Notes: generated from the sequence alone by a model not told the origin. A stretch of DNA of 64,000 bases from Azospirillum soli (GCF_017876165.1 NZ_JAGINQ010000006.1:1-64000); one strand, 5' to 3'; counted from the first letter of the stretch, positions 8,963 through 18,038 are shown. Program-made: numbers and translations.

Positions 8963-9888
8963 ATGGCAAGCAACGCCGCATCAGCCCTCAGTTCGATGCC
9001 GATCTGCTGACGGGAACGCTCCGGCCGCTGCTGGACGTGGTTCGCGCCGATCGCGACCTCATTTTGGAGGTCCGGGACGGGTGCGTGACGATTTACTGCA
9101 AAGGCCAATGCCTGGCGTCGATCAAGCCGAACGGCGGTGGCTACGCGATCACCGCCGACCAAGCGTTCTGGAGCCCCAAGGCGTTCTGGAAGGACGGCCC
9201 TCCTGTGCTGACGTCGGCGGCGCAGGCGTCCGACTACGTCGCGACCCAGCTGCCGTTCATCAAGCAGACCATCGCCGTGCACGCGAAGAGCGGTGGCGGC
9301 GACGCGAGCGCCAAAGGCCTTGAGATTGAGTACGAACAGTTTCTGATCCGGGCCAACAACAACGAACCGAGCCTCAACACCGAGTACTTTGCGGTTGATC
9401 GCCAGTACACGCTCGAGGCAGGCCAGGATCGGCTGGACGTCCTCGGCGTGTGCTGGCCGCGGTCCCGGCGGCACAACGACACGGAAGTCGCTCTGGCGCT
9501 GATGGAGGTGAAGTTCTCGCTGGCTGGCGGGGTTGATGACATCGCCGTACAGGTCAAGCGCTACCATGACGCTCTCGTCCGCAACATCGACGCGATCGCC
9601 GACGACGCGGAGTATCTGCTGCGGTTGAAGCTGAAGCTTGGCCTCATCACCGGCGCGTCGCCGAACGCGCTCAGCAAGCTGGCCACGCTGCCGGTGTCGC
9701 GCGATCCGAAAAAGACCAAGATCGTTCAGGCGCTCGTCGACTACAACCCGCACAGCAAGCTGCTGGACCTGAAGGCGATCGGCAAGCTGCCGTTCGCGGA
9801 TCAGATCGAGATTCACCGTCTCGGCCTGGGGCTGTGGAGCACCAAGGGGGAGACGTTCGCCAAGGCGCCCGCCGATGCCCCGGCGTGA
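8959..9888 (+). CDS. PD-(D/E)XK-like nuclease
   Basis: 309 residues. The central segment has a nuclease fold signature: an acidic helix (EYEQFLIRANNN), RLDVLGVCW (catalytic Asp strand), then LALMEVKFSLAGG (the ExK strand), then a helix with QVKRYHD. This spacing matches PD-(D/E)XK enzymes such as restriction nucleases. N- and C-terminal parts are not recognised. ATG 8959 overlaps the upstream stop as ATGA, implying coupled translation with the beta-CASP protein; an in-frame GTG/ATG region from 8947 is less likely. The 3' end overlaps the next gene by 14 bases. Confidence 0.7.
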   Translation: MNGKQRRISPQFDADLLTGTLRPLLDVVRADRDLILEVRDGCVTIYCKGQCLASIKPNGGGYAITADQAFWSPKAFWKDGPPVLTSAAQASDYVATQLPFIKQTIAVHAKSGGGDASAKGLEIEYEQFLIRANNNEPSLNTEYFAVDRQYTLEAGQDRLDVLGVCWPRSRRHNDTEVALALMEVKFSLAGGVDDIAVQVKRYHDALVRNIDAIADDAEYLLRLKLKLGLITGASPNALSKLATLPVSRDPKKTKIVQALVDYNPHSKLLDLKAIGKLPFADQIEIHRLGLGLWSTKGETFAKAPADAPA

Positions 9889-10468
9889 CGGAGACGCCGA
9901 ACCGGACACCGGGCCGGGGCGACCGCTGGTGTCCCCCAGCGGGGTGTTCGCCGCCCATTGGGCGGCACTCGGCACCCCGCGGGTGCGCGCCCGGTGGGAC
10001 CAAGGGGAGGAGGGCTGGTCGTTGCGCCACTCGCTGGTGACGCTGACCTGCCCGCCCTTGGAGGCGGCCCTCGACGACTGGCGCGGCGTGCTCGCCGCCG
10101 CGCTGGCGCCGGTGCGGCTGACGAGCGTGGAGGTGACGGTGCTCCGCCCGGCCGTGCCGCCGGCCAATCCCGTGTGCGGTGCCGCCTCCGTCACCGCCTT
10201 CGCGCGTCGCGCGTTGGACGCCATGGCCACCCTCTCCGCCCCGCCCGTGTGGGTACCGGTGTCGCTCGCGCTGCCCTCCCCCTGGGGACGCGCCCGCGTT
10301 GGCGATCCAGAGTGGGATGTGGCTTTTGATCCCGCACGCGACGCGATCGCCCAAGCCGCTGACGCTCTGGCGGCTGAGGTGGAGGCGTGGCTTGGCGGCG
10401 TGGCGGCCTTCCACCTGCGCCTCCTCGTGCCAGCGCCAACCACGGCGCTGGCCGCCAGCGCGTTGTGA
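9875..10468 (+). CDS. Hypothetical protein, third gene of beta-CASP/PD-(D/E)XK cassette
   Basis: 197 residues, no recognised family. It is Ala/Pro-rich but with a protein-like mix of hydrophobic and charged segments (for example VRLTSVEVTVLRP, WDVAFDPARDAIAQAADAL). ATG 9875 lies inside the end of the upstream nuclease gene, and its own stop TGA (10466-10468) overlaps a GTG that opens the WYL frame. That context is the strongest evidence that it is real and works with the two nucleases. Confidence 0.65.
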   Translation: MPRRDGDAEPDTGPGRPLVSPSGVFAAHWAALGTPRVRARWDQGEEGWSLRHSLVTLTCPPLEAALDDWRGVLAAALAPVRLTSVEVTVLRPAVPPANPVCGAASVTAFARRALDAMATLSAPPVWVPVSLALPSPWGRARVGDPEWDVAFDPARDAIAQAADALAAEVEAWLGGVAAFHLRLLVPAPTTALAASAL

Positions 10469-11196
10469 CCCCGCTAGCGCGATCCGGCGCACCAGCGGGG
10501 TCACGCAACACGCGCGTCCTCCACTCCAACTCGGAAACGCGCGCACCGACGCCGGTGACGGAAGGCTTGGGCCACCACCGGGCGAGCGTCGTGGTCGCGG
10601 TCGAGGAGCAGGACGCGCCGGCGACACGCCGTGTGGCCGGCGACGTTCAAGCCGTCGCCCCGGACATCGTCAGCGCGCTGCGCACCGTGACGATCGCCTG
10701 CCGGCGCGTGCGCCTCCGCGACCGGAGCCACACGGGCGAGGCTTGGCACCGGGTGTGTCCGTACGGCTTCCTCTACGGTCGCCGCCCCTATCTCACCTTC
10801 AGTCTCAACCCGGGCGTCTTTGCCTACCGCAGTTTTCGCCTGGCCAACATTTTGGAGGTGGAAGACACCGGACAGCCGTTCCGGCGGGACGACTTTGCGC
10901 ACAACGATTGGGCCGCGCGCAGCTGCGGTGTCTTTCAGGAGGAGCCTTTCGACGTGGATTGGCGGTTCGCGCCGGCGGTCGCCGCCGAAGCGCGCCAGTT
11001 CCTGTTCCCTCCGAGCCAGAGACTGGACGACGAGCCGGACGGCGGCGTCACCGTGCGCTTTCGCGCCGGAGGCGCGCTGGAGATGGCGTGGCACCTGTAC
11101 ACCTGGGGGCGCTCCGTCACGGTGGTGAAACCCAGCGATTTTTGGGACCGCGTCGAGCGGGCCGGAAGCCTGCGACTCGATGCACGAACGGGGTGA
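10465..11196 (+). CDS. WYL-domain protein without N-terminal HTH
   Basis: 243 residues from GTG 10465, which overlaps the previous stop as GTGA. From about residue 70 it matches a WYL domain plus C-terminal extension: CRRVRLRDRSHTGEAWHRVCPYG, GRRPYLTF, AYRSFRLANILEVE, then DVDWRFAPAVAAEARQF. WYL domains bind nucleic acids or nucleotide ligands and commonly regulate defence genes. No helix-turn-helix is visible in the first 65 residues, so it may sense a ligand rather than bind a promoter, or may be a truncated regulator. The open frame extends back to GTG 10387, which would overlap the neighbour by 82 bases. Confidence 0.7.
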   Translation: MTPLARSGAPAGSRNTRVLHSNSETRAPTPVTEGLGHHRASVVVAVEEQDAPATRRVAGDVQAVAPDIVSALRTVTIACRRVRLRDRSHTGEAWHRVCPYGFLYGRRPYLTFSLNPGVFAYRSFRLANILEVEDTGQPFRRDDFAHNDWAARSCGVFQEEPFDVDWRFAPAVAAEARQFLFPPSQRLDDEPDGGVTVRFRAGGALEMAWHLYTWGRSVTVVKPSDFWDRVERAGSLRLDARTG

Positions 11197-11298
11197 TGGA
11201 ATTCCAAGCTTACGACGAGGGTTCATTTGCAACGTCCACACCCTGTATTATGCTTGCAGCCGGCGAAGGCTGCCGAACCGAGCAACAAGGACACCTCA

Positions 11299-12051
11299 AT
11301 GCTTAAACCCCAAACTATTCAGAAACTCTACCCGGAAACAAACCTGTTTCTATACGCTAAGCTCAACGATGAAGATCGCGTCATTTTGTTTGACGCTATC
11401 GGCAGACCACTACTCGAATTTGAAGAAGAGGCCATTGAGTATGTCATTAACGTTTATCTGCAGGCCATTGACGGCCATGTCAAAGCTAGAACACACAAGG
11501 AACTAAAGAACACTTTTGCGGCCATTCGGGACGCCGTTTCAAGCTTTAGCAATGAGCTAGAAAAACTAACAGGAGAGAATTTCTCAGCCCGGCATTTAGG
11601 TTCCTTGGCCGAAGAGTTTGAATCCATAGAAGAAGCCGAAGATGCAGTGCAATCGGTGGAAAACGCAGATCTCCTTGCAACCGCATTCGCCTTTATAGAA
11701 AAGGAAGCGTTGTTTACCTACGATAAAGCCTTTAGTCTAGAGGATTTTGCGCGCAGCCTCGATATTTTGCAAGGAGCCGCCGACTCGCTTTCAGAAAAGT
11801 TTACAAAAAAAACGGGCCGGCCAGGCGATCCCTTTTTCTCGACACTCGTTGCCGACCTACTGCACATCTACAACGCCATTGCCGATGTTCGCGTGCACTC
11901 GGAAGGACCTTACAGCTTCATCCATGCTGCCGCGCGCATTGCGGAGCGACACCTTGGTCAGCGCGGCCTGCTCGCTGATGGGGTTAAGGTGCATAAACTT
12001 TCAAAATCCGCCATTCAAGAATGGGTCAAGCTCGCCCGCTCTGAGGACTGA
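11299..12051 (+). CDS. AT-rich hypothetical protein, 3' end displaced by IS3 insertion
   Basis: 250 residues. Start ATG 11299 follows AAGGA. The product is mostly helical and acidic (for example EELAEEFESIEEAEDAV-like stretches) with FAAIRDAVSSFSNELEKL near the middle; no family recognised. It is much more AT-rich than its neighbours, indicating recent acquisition. Its TGA stop (12049-12051) is the first three bases of the IS3 left end. Removing the IS and one copy of the GAC duplication gives GAC ATC CAA GGC TGA, so the native protein would be only three residues longer (I-Q-G) and the product may still work. Confidence 0.75.
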   Translation: MLKPQTIQKLYPETNLFLYAKLNDEDRVILFDAIGRPLLEFEEEAIEYVINVYLQAIDGHVKARTHKELKNTFAAIRDAVSSFSNELEKLTGENFSARHLGSLAEEFESIEEAEDAVQSVENADLLATAFAFIEKEALFTYDKAFSLEDFARSLDILQGAADSLSEKFTKKTGRPGDPFFSTLVADLLHIYNAIADVRVHSEGPYSFIHAAARIAERHLGQRGLLADGVKVHKLSKSAIQEWVKLARSED

Positions 12052-12142
12052 GGTGGTCCCCGTTTCCCGGACAGTTGGATAAGCTTGGTTCGCCCTGAGG
12101 TGGTCCCCGTTTCCCGGACAGTTGGATAAGCTTGGTTCGCCC
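12049..12142 (+). repeat. Tandem 47-bp duplication of the IS3 left end
   Basis: The 47 bases 12049-12095 are repeated exactly at 12096-12142, so the element has two consecutive left inverted-repeat ends. The GAC duplication is next to the outer copy. Confidence 0.9.
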
Positions 12143-12161
12143 GACGGAAAGGACGGACCCG

Positions 12162-12446
12162 ATGACGGGGAATCGAAAGCGGTATTCAGCGGAGTTCAAA
12201 GCGAAGGTGGCGTTGGAGGCGATCCGGGGCGATCTGACCGTGTCGCAGCTGGTGGCCAAGCACGGGGTGCACCAGACGCTGATCAACGCCTGGAAGCGGC
12301 AAGCCGTGGAGGGCATGGCGGCGGTGTTCTCGGACAAGGCGGAGGTGGCCGAGGCATCGCACGCCACCGAGGTCGAGAAGCTGCACGCCAAGATCGGCCA
12401 GCTCGTCGTGGAGCGGGATTTTTTGCGCAAGGCCTCCGGTCGATGA
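12162..12446 (+). CDS. IS3-family transposase OrfA
   Basis: 94 residues. Typical OrfA: helix-turn-helix region KRYSAEFKAKVALEAIRGD...VSQLVAKHGVHQTLINAWKRQ followed by a leucine-zipper-like helix (KLHAKIGQLVVERDFLRKAS). It binds the terminal repeats. ATG 12162 has AAGGA upstream with good spacing; the frame also extends back to 12132. The stop overlaps the orfB ATG. Confidence 0.9.
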   Translation: MTGNRKRYSAEFKAKVALEAIRGDLTVSQLVAKHGVHQTLINAWKRQAVEGMAAVFSDKAEVAEASHATEVEKLHAKIGQLVVERDFLRKASGR

Positions 12447-13300
12447 ATGTCGATCGGAGGCGGCAGATGATCGAGCCCGAGCACCCTCGGCTCTCGATCG
12501 TCCGGCAGTGCGAACTGGTGTCGATCAGCCGCTCCGCGTACTACGGGCCAATCCGTGGCGAGGGGCCGTTGAACCTGGCGCTGATGCGCCTGATCGACGA
12601 GCAGTTTCTGGAGACGCCGTGGTACGGCTCGCGGCAGATGGCCCACCATCTGCGCCGACAGGGCTACGAGGTCGGCCGCAAACGGGTCCGGCGGCTGATG
12701 GCGAAGATGGGCTTGGCGGCGGTCTACCAGCGGCCACGGACGACGGTGCCCCACCCGGAGCAAAAGATCTGGCCGTACCTGCTGCGCAACCTGGTGATCG
12801 ACCGCCCCAACCAGGTCTGGTGCGCCGACATCACTTACATCCCGATGCGGCGCGGCTTCCTCTACGTGGTTGCGGTGATGGACTGGGCAACGCGCAAGGT
12901 GCTGGCGTGGCGGCTGTCGAACACCATGGACGTGGAGTTCTGCATCGCCGCGCTGGAGGAGGCGCTGGCGCGCTATGGCCGGCCGGAGATCTTCAACACC
13001 GATCAGGGGAGCCAGTTCACCAGCCCGCGCTTCACCGGCCTCTTGACCGAGGCTGGCGTCCGGGTTTCCATGGACGGGCGCGGGCGATGGATGGACAACG
13101 TGTTCATTGAGCGGCTGTGGCGGTCGATGAAGTACGAATGCGTCTACCTTCAGGCCTTCGAGACCGGCAGCGAGGCACGGGCCGGGCTCGGCCGATGGAT
13201 CACCTACTACAACTCCCAGAGGCCGCATTCGGCGCTCGGCGGCAGGACGCCGGACGAGACCTACATGGGCATCCTGGACGGCATCGAATTGGCGGCGTGA
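12443..13300 (+). CDS. IS3-family transposase OrfB (DDE integrase)
   Basis: 285 residues. HTH_21 region (YGSRQMAHHLRRQGYEVGRKR) then rve integrase core with WCADITYIPM (first Asp), IFNTDQGSQFTS (second Asp) and FIERLWRSMKYE (catalytic Glu), ending YYNSQRPHSALGGRTPDETY. All three catalytic residues are present. Starts at ATG 12443, overlapping orfA as ATGA; a fused OrfAB is usually made by frameshifting. Confidence 0.93.
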   Translation: MNVDRRRQMIEPEHPRLSIVRQCELVSISRSAYYGPIRGEGPLNLALMRLIDEQFLETPWYGSRQMAHHLRRQGYEVGRKRVRRLMAKMGLAAVYQRPRTTVPHPEQKIWPYLLRNLVIDRPNQVWCADITYIPMRRGFLYVVAVMDWATRKVLAWRLSNTMDVEFCIAALEEALARYGRPEIFNTDQGSQFTSPRFTGLLTEAGVRVSMDGRGRWMDNVFIERLWRSMKYECVYLQAFETGSEARAGLGRWITYYNSQRPHSALGGRTPDETYMGILDGIELAA

Positions 13301-13574
13301 TGGAGACCTGAACCAAGCTTATCCCAGCCGCTAAACTGTCCGGGAAACGGGGACCACCTCAGACATCCAAGGCTGACCGCACAGTGGGCGGCTCTGATGC
13401 GACGAATGCGTGTTCGACACGTCCGACCTCTGCGACCGGCTGACCAAAAACGCGGGGGAGGCATCCCAAGGCTGGACATCCCGTCAAAAATTCTGTCCTA
13501 CGAGGAGTAACGCTCCACGGAAAACGATTTTGGGCGACATATTCCCATACCGCCGAGCGCATTCATGTGAACAC

Positions 13575-13606
13575 TAGCCCGTCATCCGCAACCTGATGAC
13601 GGGCTA
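13575..13606. promoter_or_regulatory. 12-bp perfect hairpin just upstream of the AlpA-type gene
   Basis: TAGCCCGTCATC at 13575-13586 pairs exactly with GATGACGGGCTA at 13595-13606 across an 8-base loop. No T-run follows, so a terminator is unlikely. It sits 7 bases before the chosen AlpA start and covers an earlier in-frame ATG (13596). It may be an operator, a translation-control hairpin, or part of an attachment/excision site. Confidence 0.5.
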
Positions 13607-13613
13607 TAAAACC

Positions 13614-13817
13614 ATGCACCCCCACACCTACAACCTTATGAAGGCCGCCTACAGCGTCACGGAGACCACGTCCCTCCTGTCGCTCGGCCGCACCAGCATC
13701 TATGAACTCGTGAAGTCCGGAGAACTCAAGGCCACCAAGTGCGGCCGGCGCACCCTGTTTCTGGCCACCGATGTTGCGGCCTTTCTGGCCAAGCTCCAGG
13801 CCGGAGGAGAGCGCTAA
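13614..13817 (+). CDS. AlpA/excisionase-type helix-turn-helix protein
   Basis: 67 residues. MerR/excisionase-like winged HTH: AAYSVTETTSLLSLGRTSIYELVKSGELKATKCGRRTLF, then DVAAFLAKL. Proteins of this type in P4-like and satellite elements regulate integrase or direct excision. Start uncertain: 13614 (MHPHTYN) is chosen because ATG 13596 lies in a hairpin; 13641 is another option. The TAA stop overlaps the next ATG (13817), so it is translationally coupled to the DUF3987 gene. Confidence 0.85.
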   Translation: MHPHTYNLMKAAYSVTETTSLLSLGRTSIYELVKSGELKATKCGRRTLFLATDVAAFLAKLQAGGER

Positions 13818-15253
13818 TGAACCGCATGCCATTTGTGGTGCCGGCCGACGTTGACCGTCTCGGTGTCGCCAAAACCGCCGGATTGCCCGTAAGCGTGCCC
13901 AGCGTGTCTCCCTATCCATTGGAAGACCGGCGCCTTGCGCTTGCCGGGCCCAAGTTGATCGATGCACTTCCGGCATCATCGTTCAAAGTTTTTTTGCAAT
14001 ACGCGGCGCACACCCTTCAGGTGTCTGAAGACATGACGATGCTGAACGCCATCGGCGCGGTGAACACAGCAGTCAATGGCAAATTCGAAATCATCCGGAA
14101 TTGCGGCCACCGTGAGCCGCTGTCCCTCTACATCGTCGTCGTTGAAGAACCGGGAGGACGCAAGTCTGCCGTTGTAAAACTCGCAAAGCAACCCCTTCAC
14201 AATTGGTTGGAGCAAAGGCGCGCGCAGGACGGTCAGTGGAGCCACGACGGCAAGAGCCGGCCGGCCATTCGTCTCTATTTCCAGGATACAACCGCTGCTG
14301 CGTTAAAGCGCGCGCTGGCCGAAACTGAAGGGCGCCTGTCCTGCCACGAACCTGAGCCCGGCCTGCTCGACATGCTCGCACGCTCAGGCGCTCACATGTC
14401 GCTCTTCTGCAACGGCTATGATCACGAACCGATCGTGGTTGACCGAGTCAACAAACCACTGTTGGAGATTCCGGCGCCAGCCTTTTCGCTCTGCATCTCA
14501 GCTCAACCCGAAGCTGCCTTGCGCTTTGCACGCAATCATCGTGTTCGCAGCTGCGGGCTGCTGGCGCGGCTCCTCGTTGTCCGCATTCCGTCCCTCATGG
14601 GAACACGACGCGTTGGACTTCCCCCTATTCCTCAGCATTCTCTGGACTTCTATAACGCTCTGATCAGGCGCCTGCTCGACATCCCGGCGCTGCCAACGGG
14701 CATGGCCCGCCACGCGTTGGAACTGACCGACAATGCAGAGGCCCTGTTCGCGGGCTTTGCGCGTTGGGCGGAACTGGAACTCCTGCCTTGCCGATCGTTG
14801 AACTTCGACACGGGGTGGGGAGCGAAGCTTCCGGGAAAAGTCCTGCGGCTGGCGGGTTTGTTGCATTGCATTGCGCACGATGATCCACGCCGCGCTCGCA
14901 TCGACACCGACGTCATGGGCCAAGCGATCTGCATGGCACACTTCTTTGCGGCTCAAACCCGGAACTTTTTCTGGCATGCGGAGCACGGGGAGGTCCAGGA
15001 GGTTGCCGATGAGATCGTAAGGTGGGCATCCACGTACGCCACAGCGGGCTTTTCCGTGCAGGACGTCCAAAGTTGCCTGTCCAGGCATTCGAGGCAGCAG
15101 ATTCAGGCAGCGGTCGACCTGCTTCTTCGGCTCCAAGTGATCCACGAGGATCTCATGATCTACGCGCATCAGCAGGAGCGCTGGCGCAGAGGCCGGCCCC
15201 GCGCACCGCGCTTTCGCCTAGCCTATAACTATAACGCAGGGACTCAGCGATGA
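13817..15253 (+). CDS. DUF3987 (YfjI-type) protein of an integrative element
   Basis: 478 residues. It matches the DUF3987 layout: an N-terminal segment with ALPASSFKVFLQYAAH, LSLYIVVVEEPGGRKSAVVK (the family's nucleotide-site-like GxRKS), TTAAALKRALAE, LFCNGYDHEPIVVDR, and later RVGLPPIPQ with a C-terminal winged-helix region. These proteins accompany P4-type integrases and AlpA in satellites and are presumed to serve replication or maintenance. ATG 13817 overlaps the AlpA stop; the end overlaps the next start as ATGA. Confidence 0.85.
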   Translation: MNRMPFVVPADVDRLGVAKTAGLPVSVPSVSPYPLEDRRLALAGPKLIDALPASSFKVFLQYAAHTLQVSEDMTMLNAIGAVNTAVNGKFEIIRNCGHREPLSLYIVVVEEPGGRKSAVVKLAKQPLHNWLEQRRAQDGQWSHDGKSRPAIRLYFQDTTAAALKRALAETEGRLSCHEPEPGLLDMLARSGAHMSLFCNGYDHEPIVVDRVNKPLLEIPAPAFSLCISAQPEAALRFARNHRVRSCGLLARLLVVRIPSLMGTRRVGLPPIPQHSLDFYNALIRRLLDIPALPTGMARHALELTDNAEALFAGFARWAELELLPCRSLNFDTGWGAKLPGKVLRLAGLLHCIAHDDPRRARIDTDVMGQAICMAHFFAAQTRNFFWHAEHGEVQEVADEIVRWASTYATAGFSVQDVQSCLSRHSRQQIQAAVDLLLRLQVIHEDLMIYAHQQERWRRGRPRAPRFRLAYNYNAGTQR

Positions 15254-16314
15254 CGCCACACCAAACGAGAATCCTCCGAGGGGCGCCGCGATACCTCTAT
15301 TTTTACCGCAACGTCAACTGGGGCAACGGGCTGATACCCGATACGCCCAAGGCGCGGCAGTGGGCCGTTGAGCAAGGTGCCAGGCTGTTCGATGCCGTCC
15401 CGCTCTATCGGTTTGAGGTGGATGGAACGCCTCAACGCTGGGGTCCAGGAAACTTTTCCTTCCGGGTTTCCCGCTACCCCGATCGGCTTCCGGTGTTAAC
15501 AGCCCGCGTTTCCGAAATGCTAAACACAGTGCTCCGCCGTCGCCTCAACGTTCCCGAGACCTCATTTCTAAGGGCAACGTATATTGGAGAACAGGATGTG
15601 GAAATCGGATTTCCTCATGCATTCTTTTCGCTCGAAGAAAATTTCCAGCACCTGGCAGAGTTCCACAAAGCTTTTGCGGAAAGCTTTAAGGTTTGGGCAC
15701 GTGATTTGGGATTCGGCGATGTGTGCATCAAACATAGGCCATGCGTTGTCGCTGACAACTGCACACAGCCGGATGGACGCCGCGCGATCTCCATGCCGTG
15801 GGATGAGTTCTGCTCGCTGTCGGCGCAAGGCATTGGCTCTGCACTGGATGTTCCCCGGCCTGTACCGGGCATTCCGTGCCGTCACCACATCGGTTCGGCG
15901 AACAAATGCGAATTGGTCACAATTGCACTATCCGCAGTTTCGAAGCGCCAACGCTTGGACACCACCGCTTTCAGCGCCACGACCGGCGATTGCCGAGCGT
16001 GGCGCCCGCTGATACCGCTCCTTGATGCGTCGGGCGTCTCCGCGTGCAGCTCTGCGTTTCCCGAGCGAACGGTGAGGTGCGCCATCAAATTGGTGGCGTG
16101 GTTGCGATCGTGCGGGGTGACTGAGTTTCGCCGCCGGGATGCCTTGCGTGCCGTCGATGGTACATTCACGTTGAACAAGGGAGTGGCTGATGCATTGACC
16201 GTCTTGATTGCGCATGGCCATCTGAAAGAGTGCCCGTTTCCACCCTATTCTTATCCGGGGAAGAGAGCGTCACCCTGGTTTATTGTAAACCCCGCCGTTT
16301 TTTCCGCGGCATGA
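15250..16314 (+). CDS. Hypothetical protein coupled to DUF3987 gene
   Basis: 354 residues, family not recognised. The N-terminal half has aromatic/basic segments (APRYLYFYRNVNWGNG, RYPDRLPVLTARVSEML) and the C-terminus looks like a small winged helix (GVADALTVLIAHGHLKE...PWFIVNP) similar to the tail usually found on DUF3987 proteins. ATG 15250 overlaps the upstream stop as ATGA, so it is the third gene of the element's operon. A role in element replication or regulation is inferred only from that position. Confidence 0.75.
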   Translation: MTPHQTRILRGAPRYLYFYRNVNWGNGLIPDTPKARQWAVEQGARLFDAVPLYRFEVDGTPQRWGPGNFSFRVSRYPDRLPVLTARVSEMLNTVLRRRLNVPETSFLRATYIGEQDVEIGFPHAFFSLEENFQHLAEFHKAFAESFKVWARDLGFGDVCIKHRPCVVADNCTQPDGRRAISMPWDEFCSLSAQGIGSALDVPRPVPGIPCRHHIGSANKCELVTIALSAVSKRQRLDTTAFSATTGDCRAWRPLIPLLDASGVSACSSAFPERTVRCAIKLVAWLRSCGVTEFRRRDALRAVDGTFTLNKGVADALTVLIAHGHLKECPFPPYSYPGKRASPWFIVNPAVFSAA

Positions 16315-16386
16315 ATCGCGCTGCTTTCGCATACGGACGGCGGGTGAAGGCTTCCTTTGAGGTGCTGGCGGCCCACTTGTCTGAGG

Positions 16387-17439
16387 ATGGGCCGCAAGGT
16401 TCACCTGGTTCATCACCTTGAGGCCGATGAATCGCATCGGCTGTACAAGGAAGCGAAAGACGCGACGGAGCGGACGCACCTTCAGATCATCTGGTTGCTG
16501 AGCAGCGGGCGTTCGGCGCAGTTCGTGGCCGAGGTGACGGGCTATACGCCGCGCTGGATCAGCGTTCTGGTGGGGCGCTATAACGAGGCCGGGGTTGCGG
16601 GGCTGGGTGACCAGCGCTAATTCCACCCCGGCGCCAGACCGCCGCTCGACGCAGGCCAGCAGCGCCGCCTAGGGGATAGCCTGGAGGCGCCGCCGCCCGA
16701 CTACGGCTTCTGGACTGGGCGCTCGATGGCGCAGTGGATCGCCGGCATGCTCGGCGCCTGATCTCGTCGCGGCGTGGCACCGAATACCTGCGCCGCCTCG
16801 GCTTCACGCGCCAAGTGCCGCGCCATGCCGAAGCCGATCCGCTGGCACAGGAAGGTCTACAAGGCACGCTTCCGCCGCCGCGTGCAGGCGCTCCAGCAGG
16901 AGGCCCCCGGCACACCGTTGGCGGTGTGGGCGATGAACGAGCATCGCGTCGGCCTCAAGCCGGTGCTGCGCCGGGTTTGGGCGCCGCGCGACTGCGGCCC
17001 CATCGTCCATGGGCATCACCGCTTCGAATGGATGTCCATTTACGGCTTCGTGCGCCCGAGCACCGGAGCGGTGGTGTGGTTCCTAGCCGACGGCGTCGGC
17101 ACCGCGCTGTTCAGCAAAATCCTCACCGCGTTTGCCCGCGACGTCGGAGCGGGAGCGGACAAGCGCATCCTGCTGGTGCTCGATGGGGCGGGCTGGCATG
17201 GCGCCGGCGAGGTGGAGATCCCGGCGGGCACCACCCTGGAGTTCCTGCCCCACTACTCACCCGAGTTGCACCCAGCCGAGCATCTCTGGCCGCTGTCCAA
17301 CGAGGCGGTCGCCAACACCCTCTTCGAGGATCTCTCGGCGGTCGATCAGGCCCTCGCCGACCGTTGCTGCGCGCTCGCCAATGCCCCCGGCCGCCTCAAG
17401 GCCATCACTTGGTTCCATTGGTGGCAGCAACGCGCATGA
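16387..17439 (+). pseudogene. IS630-family transposase, broken by a stop and frameshifts
   Basis: The N-terminal HTH is intact (ERTHLQIIWLLSSGRSAQFVAEVTGYTPRWISVLVGRYNEAG-type sequence ending GLGDQR) and is cut by TAA at 16618. Homology continues in the same frame, shifts to a second frame near 16750 (RGTEYLRRLGFTRQVPR), then back near 16850. The DDE part has VWAMNEHRVGLKP, LVLDGAGWHGAGEVEI and YSPELHPAEHLWPL, retaining catalytic-type Asp and Glu positions. At least one stop and two frameshifts make it non-functional. Confidence 0.85.
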
Positions 17440-18038
17440 CATCCCATCGATGGAACCCTCCACCCGCCGTCCGTATCAGATGTGTTGGCAGGGCGCTTAT
17501 CAACGCTGTTCCAATGCCGGGACCAAAACCTCCCCTCCCCATCCCTTCGTATGCTTGGGCTGCACAGCCTGAAGCGGGCGGGTGGCCACGGCAGCCCGCC
17601 CTGTTTCATGCCGGGTTATCGACATACCCAGCGAGTTGCGGGCAATTACCGAGACACCGCAGAATCCCGCACCGTTGACCTGCCCACACCTTTCGATTTG
17701 GTGATGTCACGCACACGCCGCTCCAGTTCCAACCACCTGCACCTGTAGATCGCAGGGTTATGGCCCGTTGGGTCCTTTGGCCGAGCGGATCGAGGCTCCT
17801 CAAGCGACAATTGGCAGTTGCCCAGATGATATTCCCGATCGCAGCTTTTGGCGCCGTAACAGCCATTGATTGACGTGAGAGCACCGGGTCGCCAGGCTCT
17901 CACGCCCGTGTCGGGCGATTTCGCACATGCAACACCGGCCCTCTCCCACCACATCTCCGCCTCTTGTCCCAAAGCCGCCGAACACCCAACGGCGAAATCC
18001 CACCGGAAGCAGCGATGAGGGCGACGATACCGGCGAGG
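17440..18038. other. Region without a supported gene
   Basis: About 600 bases after the IS630 pseudogene. A minus-strand frame (17646-17972) reads fairly protein-like (RCRWLELERRVRDITKSKG), so it may contain a decayed gene end, but no family or start is recognised. Confidence 0.4.

Larger units (their letters stand above)
12049..13361 (+). mobile_element. IS3-family insertion sequence with 3-bp target duplication
   Basis: Terminal inverted repeats start TGAGGTGGTCCCCGTTTCCC at the left (12049, repeated at 12096) and at the right end (reverse complement ending at 13361). The element is flanked by GAC at 12046-12048 and 13362-13364, a 3-bp duplication typical of IS3. It carries orfA and orfB overlapping as ATGA. 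Both ORFs and ends look intact, so it may be mobile. Confidence 0.9.

Noticed and set aside
13596..13613. AlpA-type gene start at ATG 13596
   Set aside because: That ATG lies within the second arm of a 12-bp hairpin and has no ribosome-binding site; later in-frame ATGs fit family length.
16387..17439. Intact IS630 transposase with programmed frameshift
   Set aside because: It has an internal TAA and two separate frame changes, more than a single programmed shift would need.
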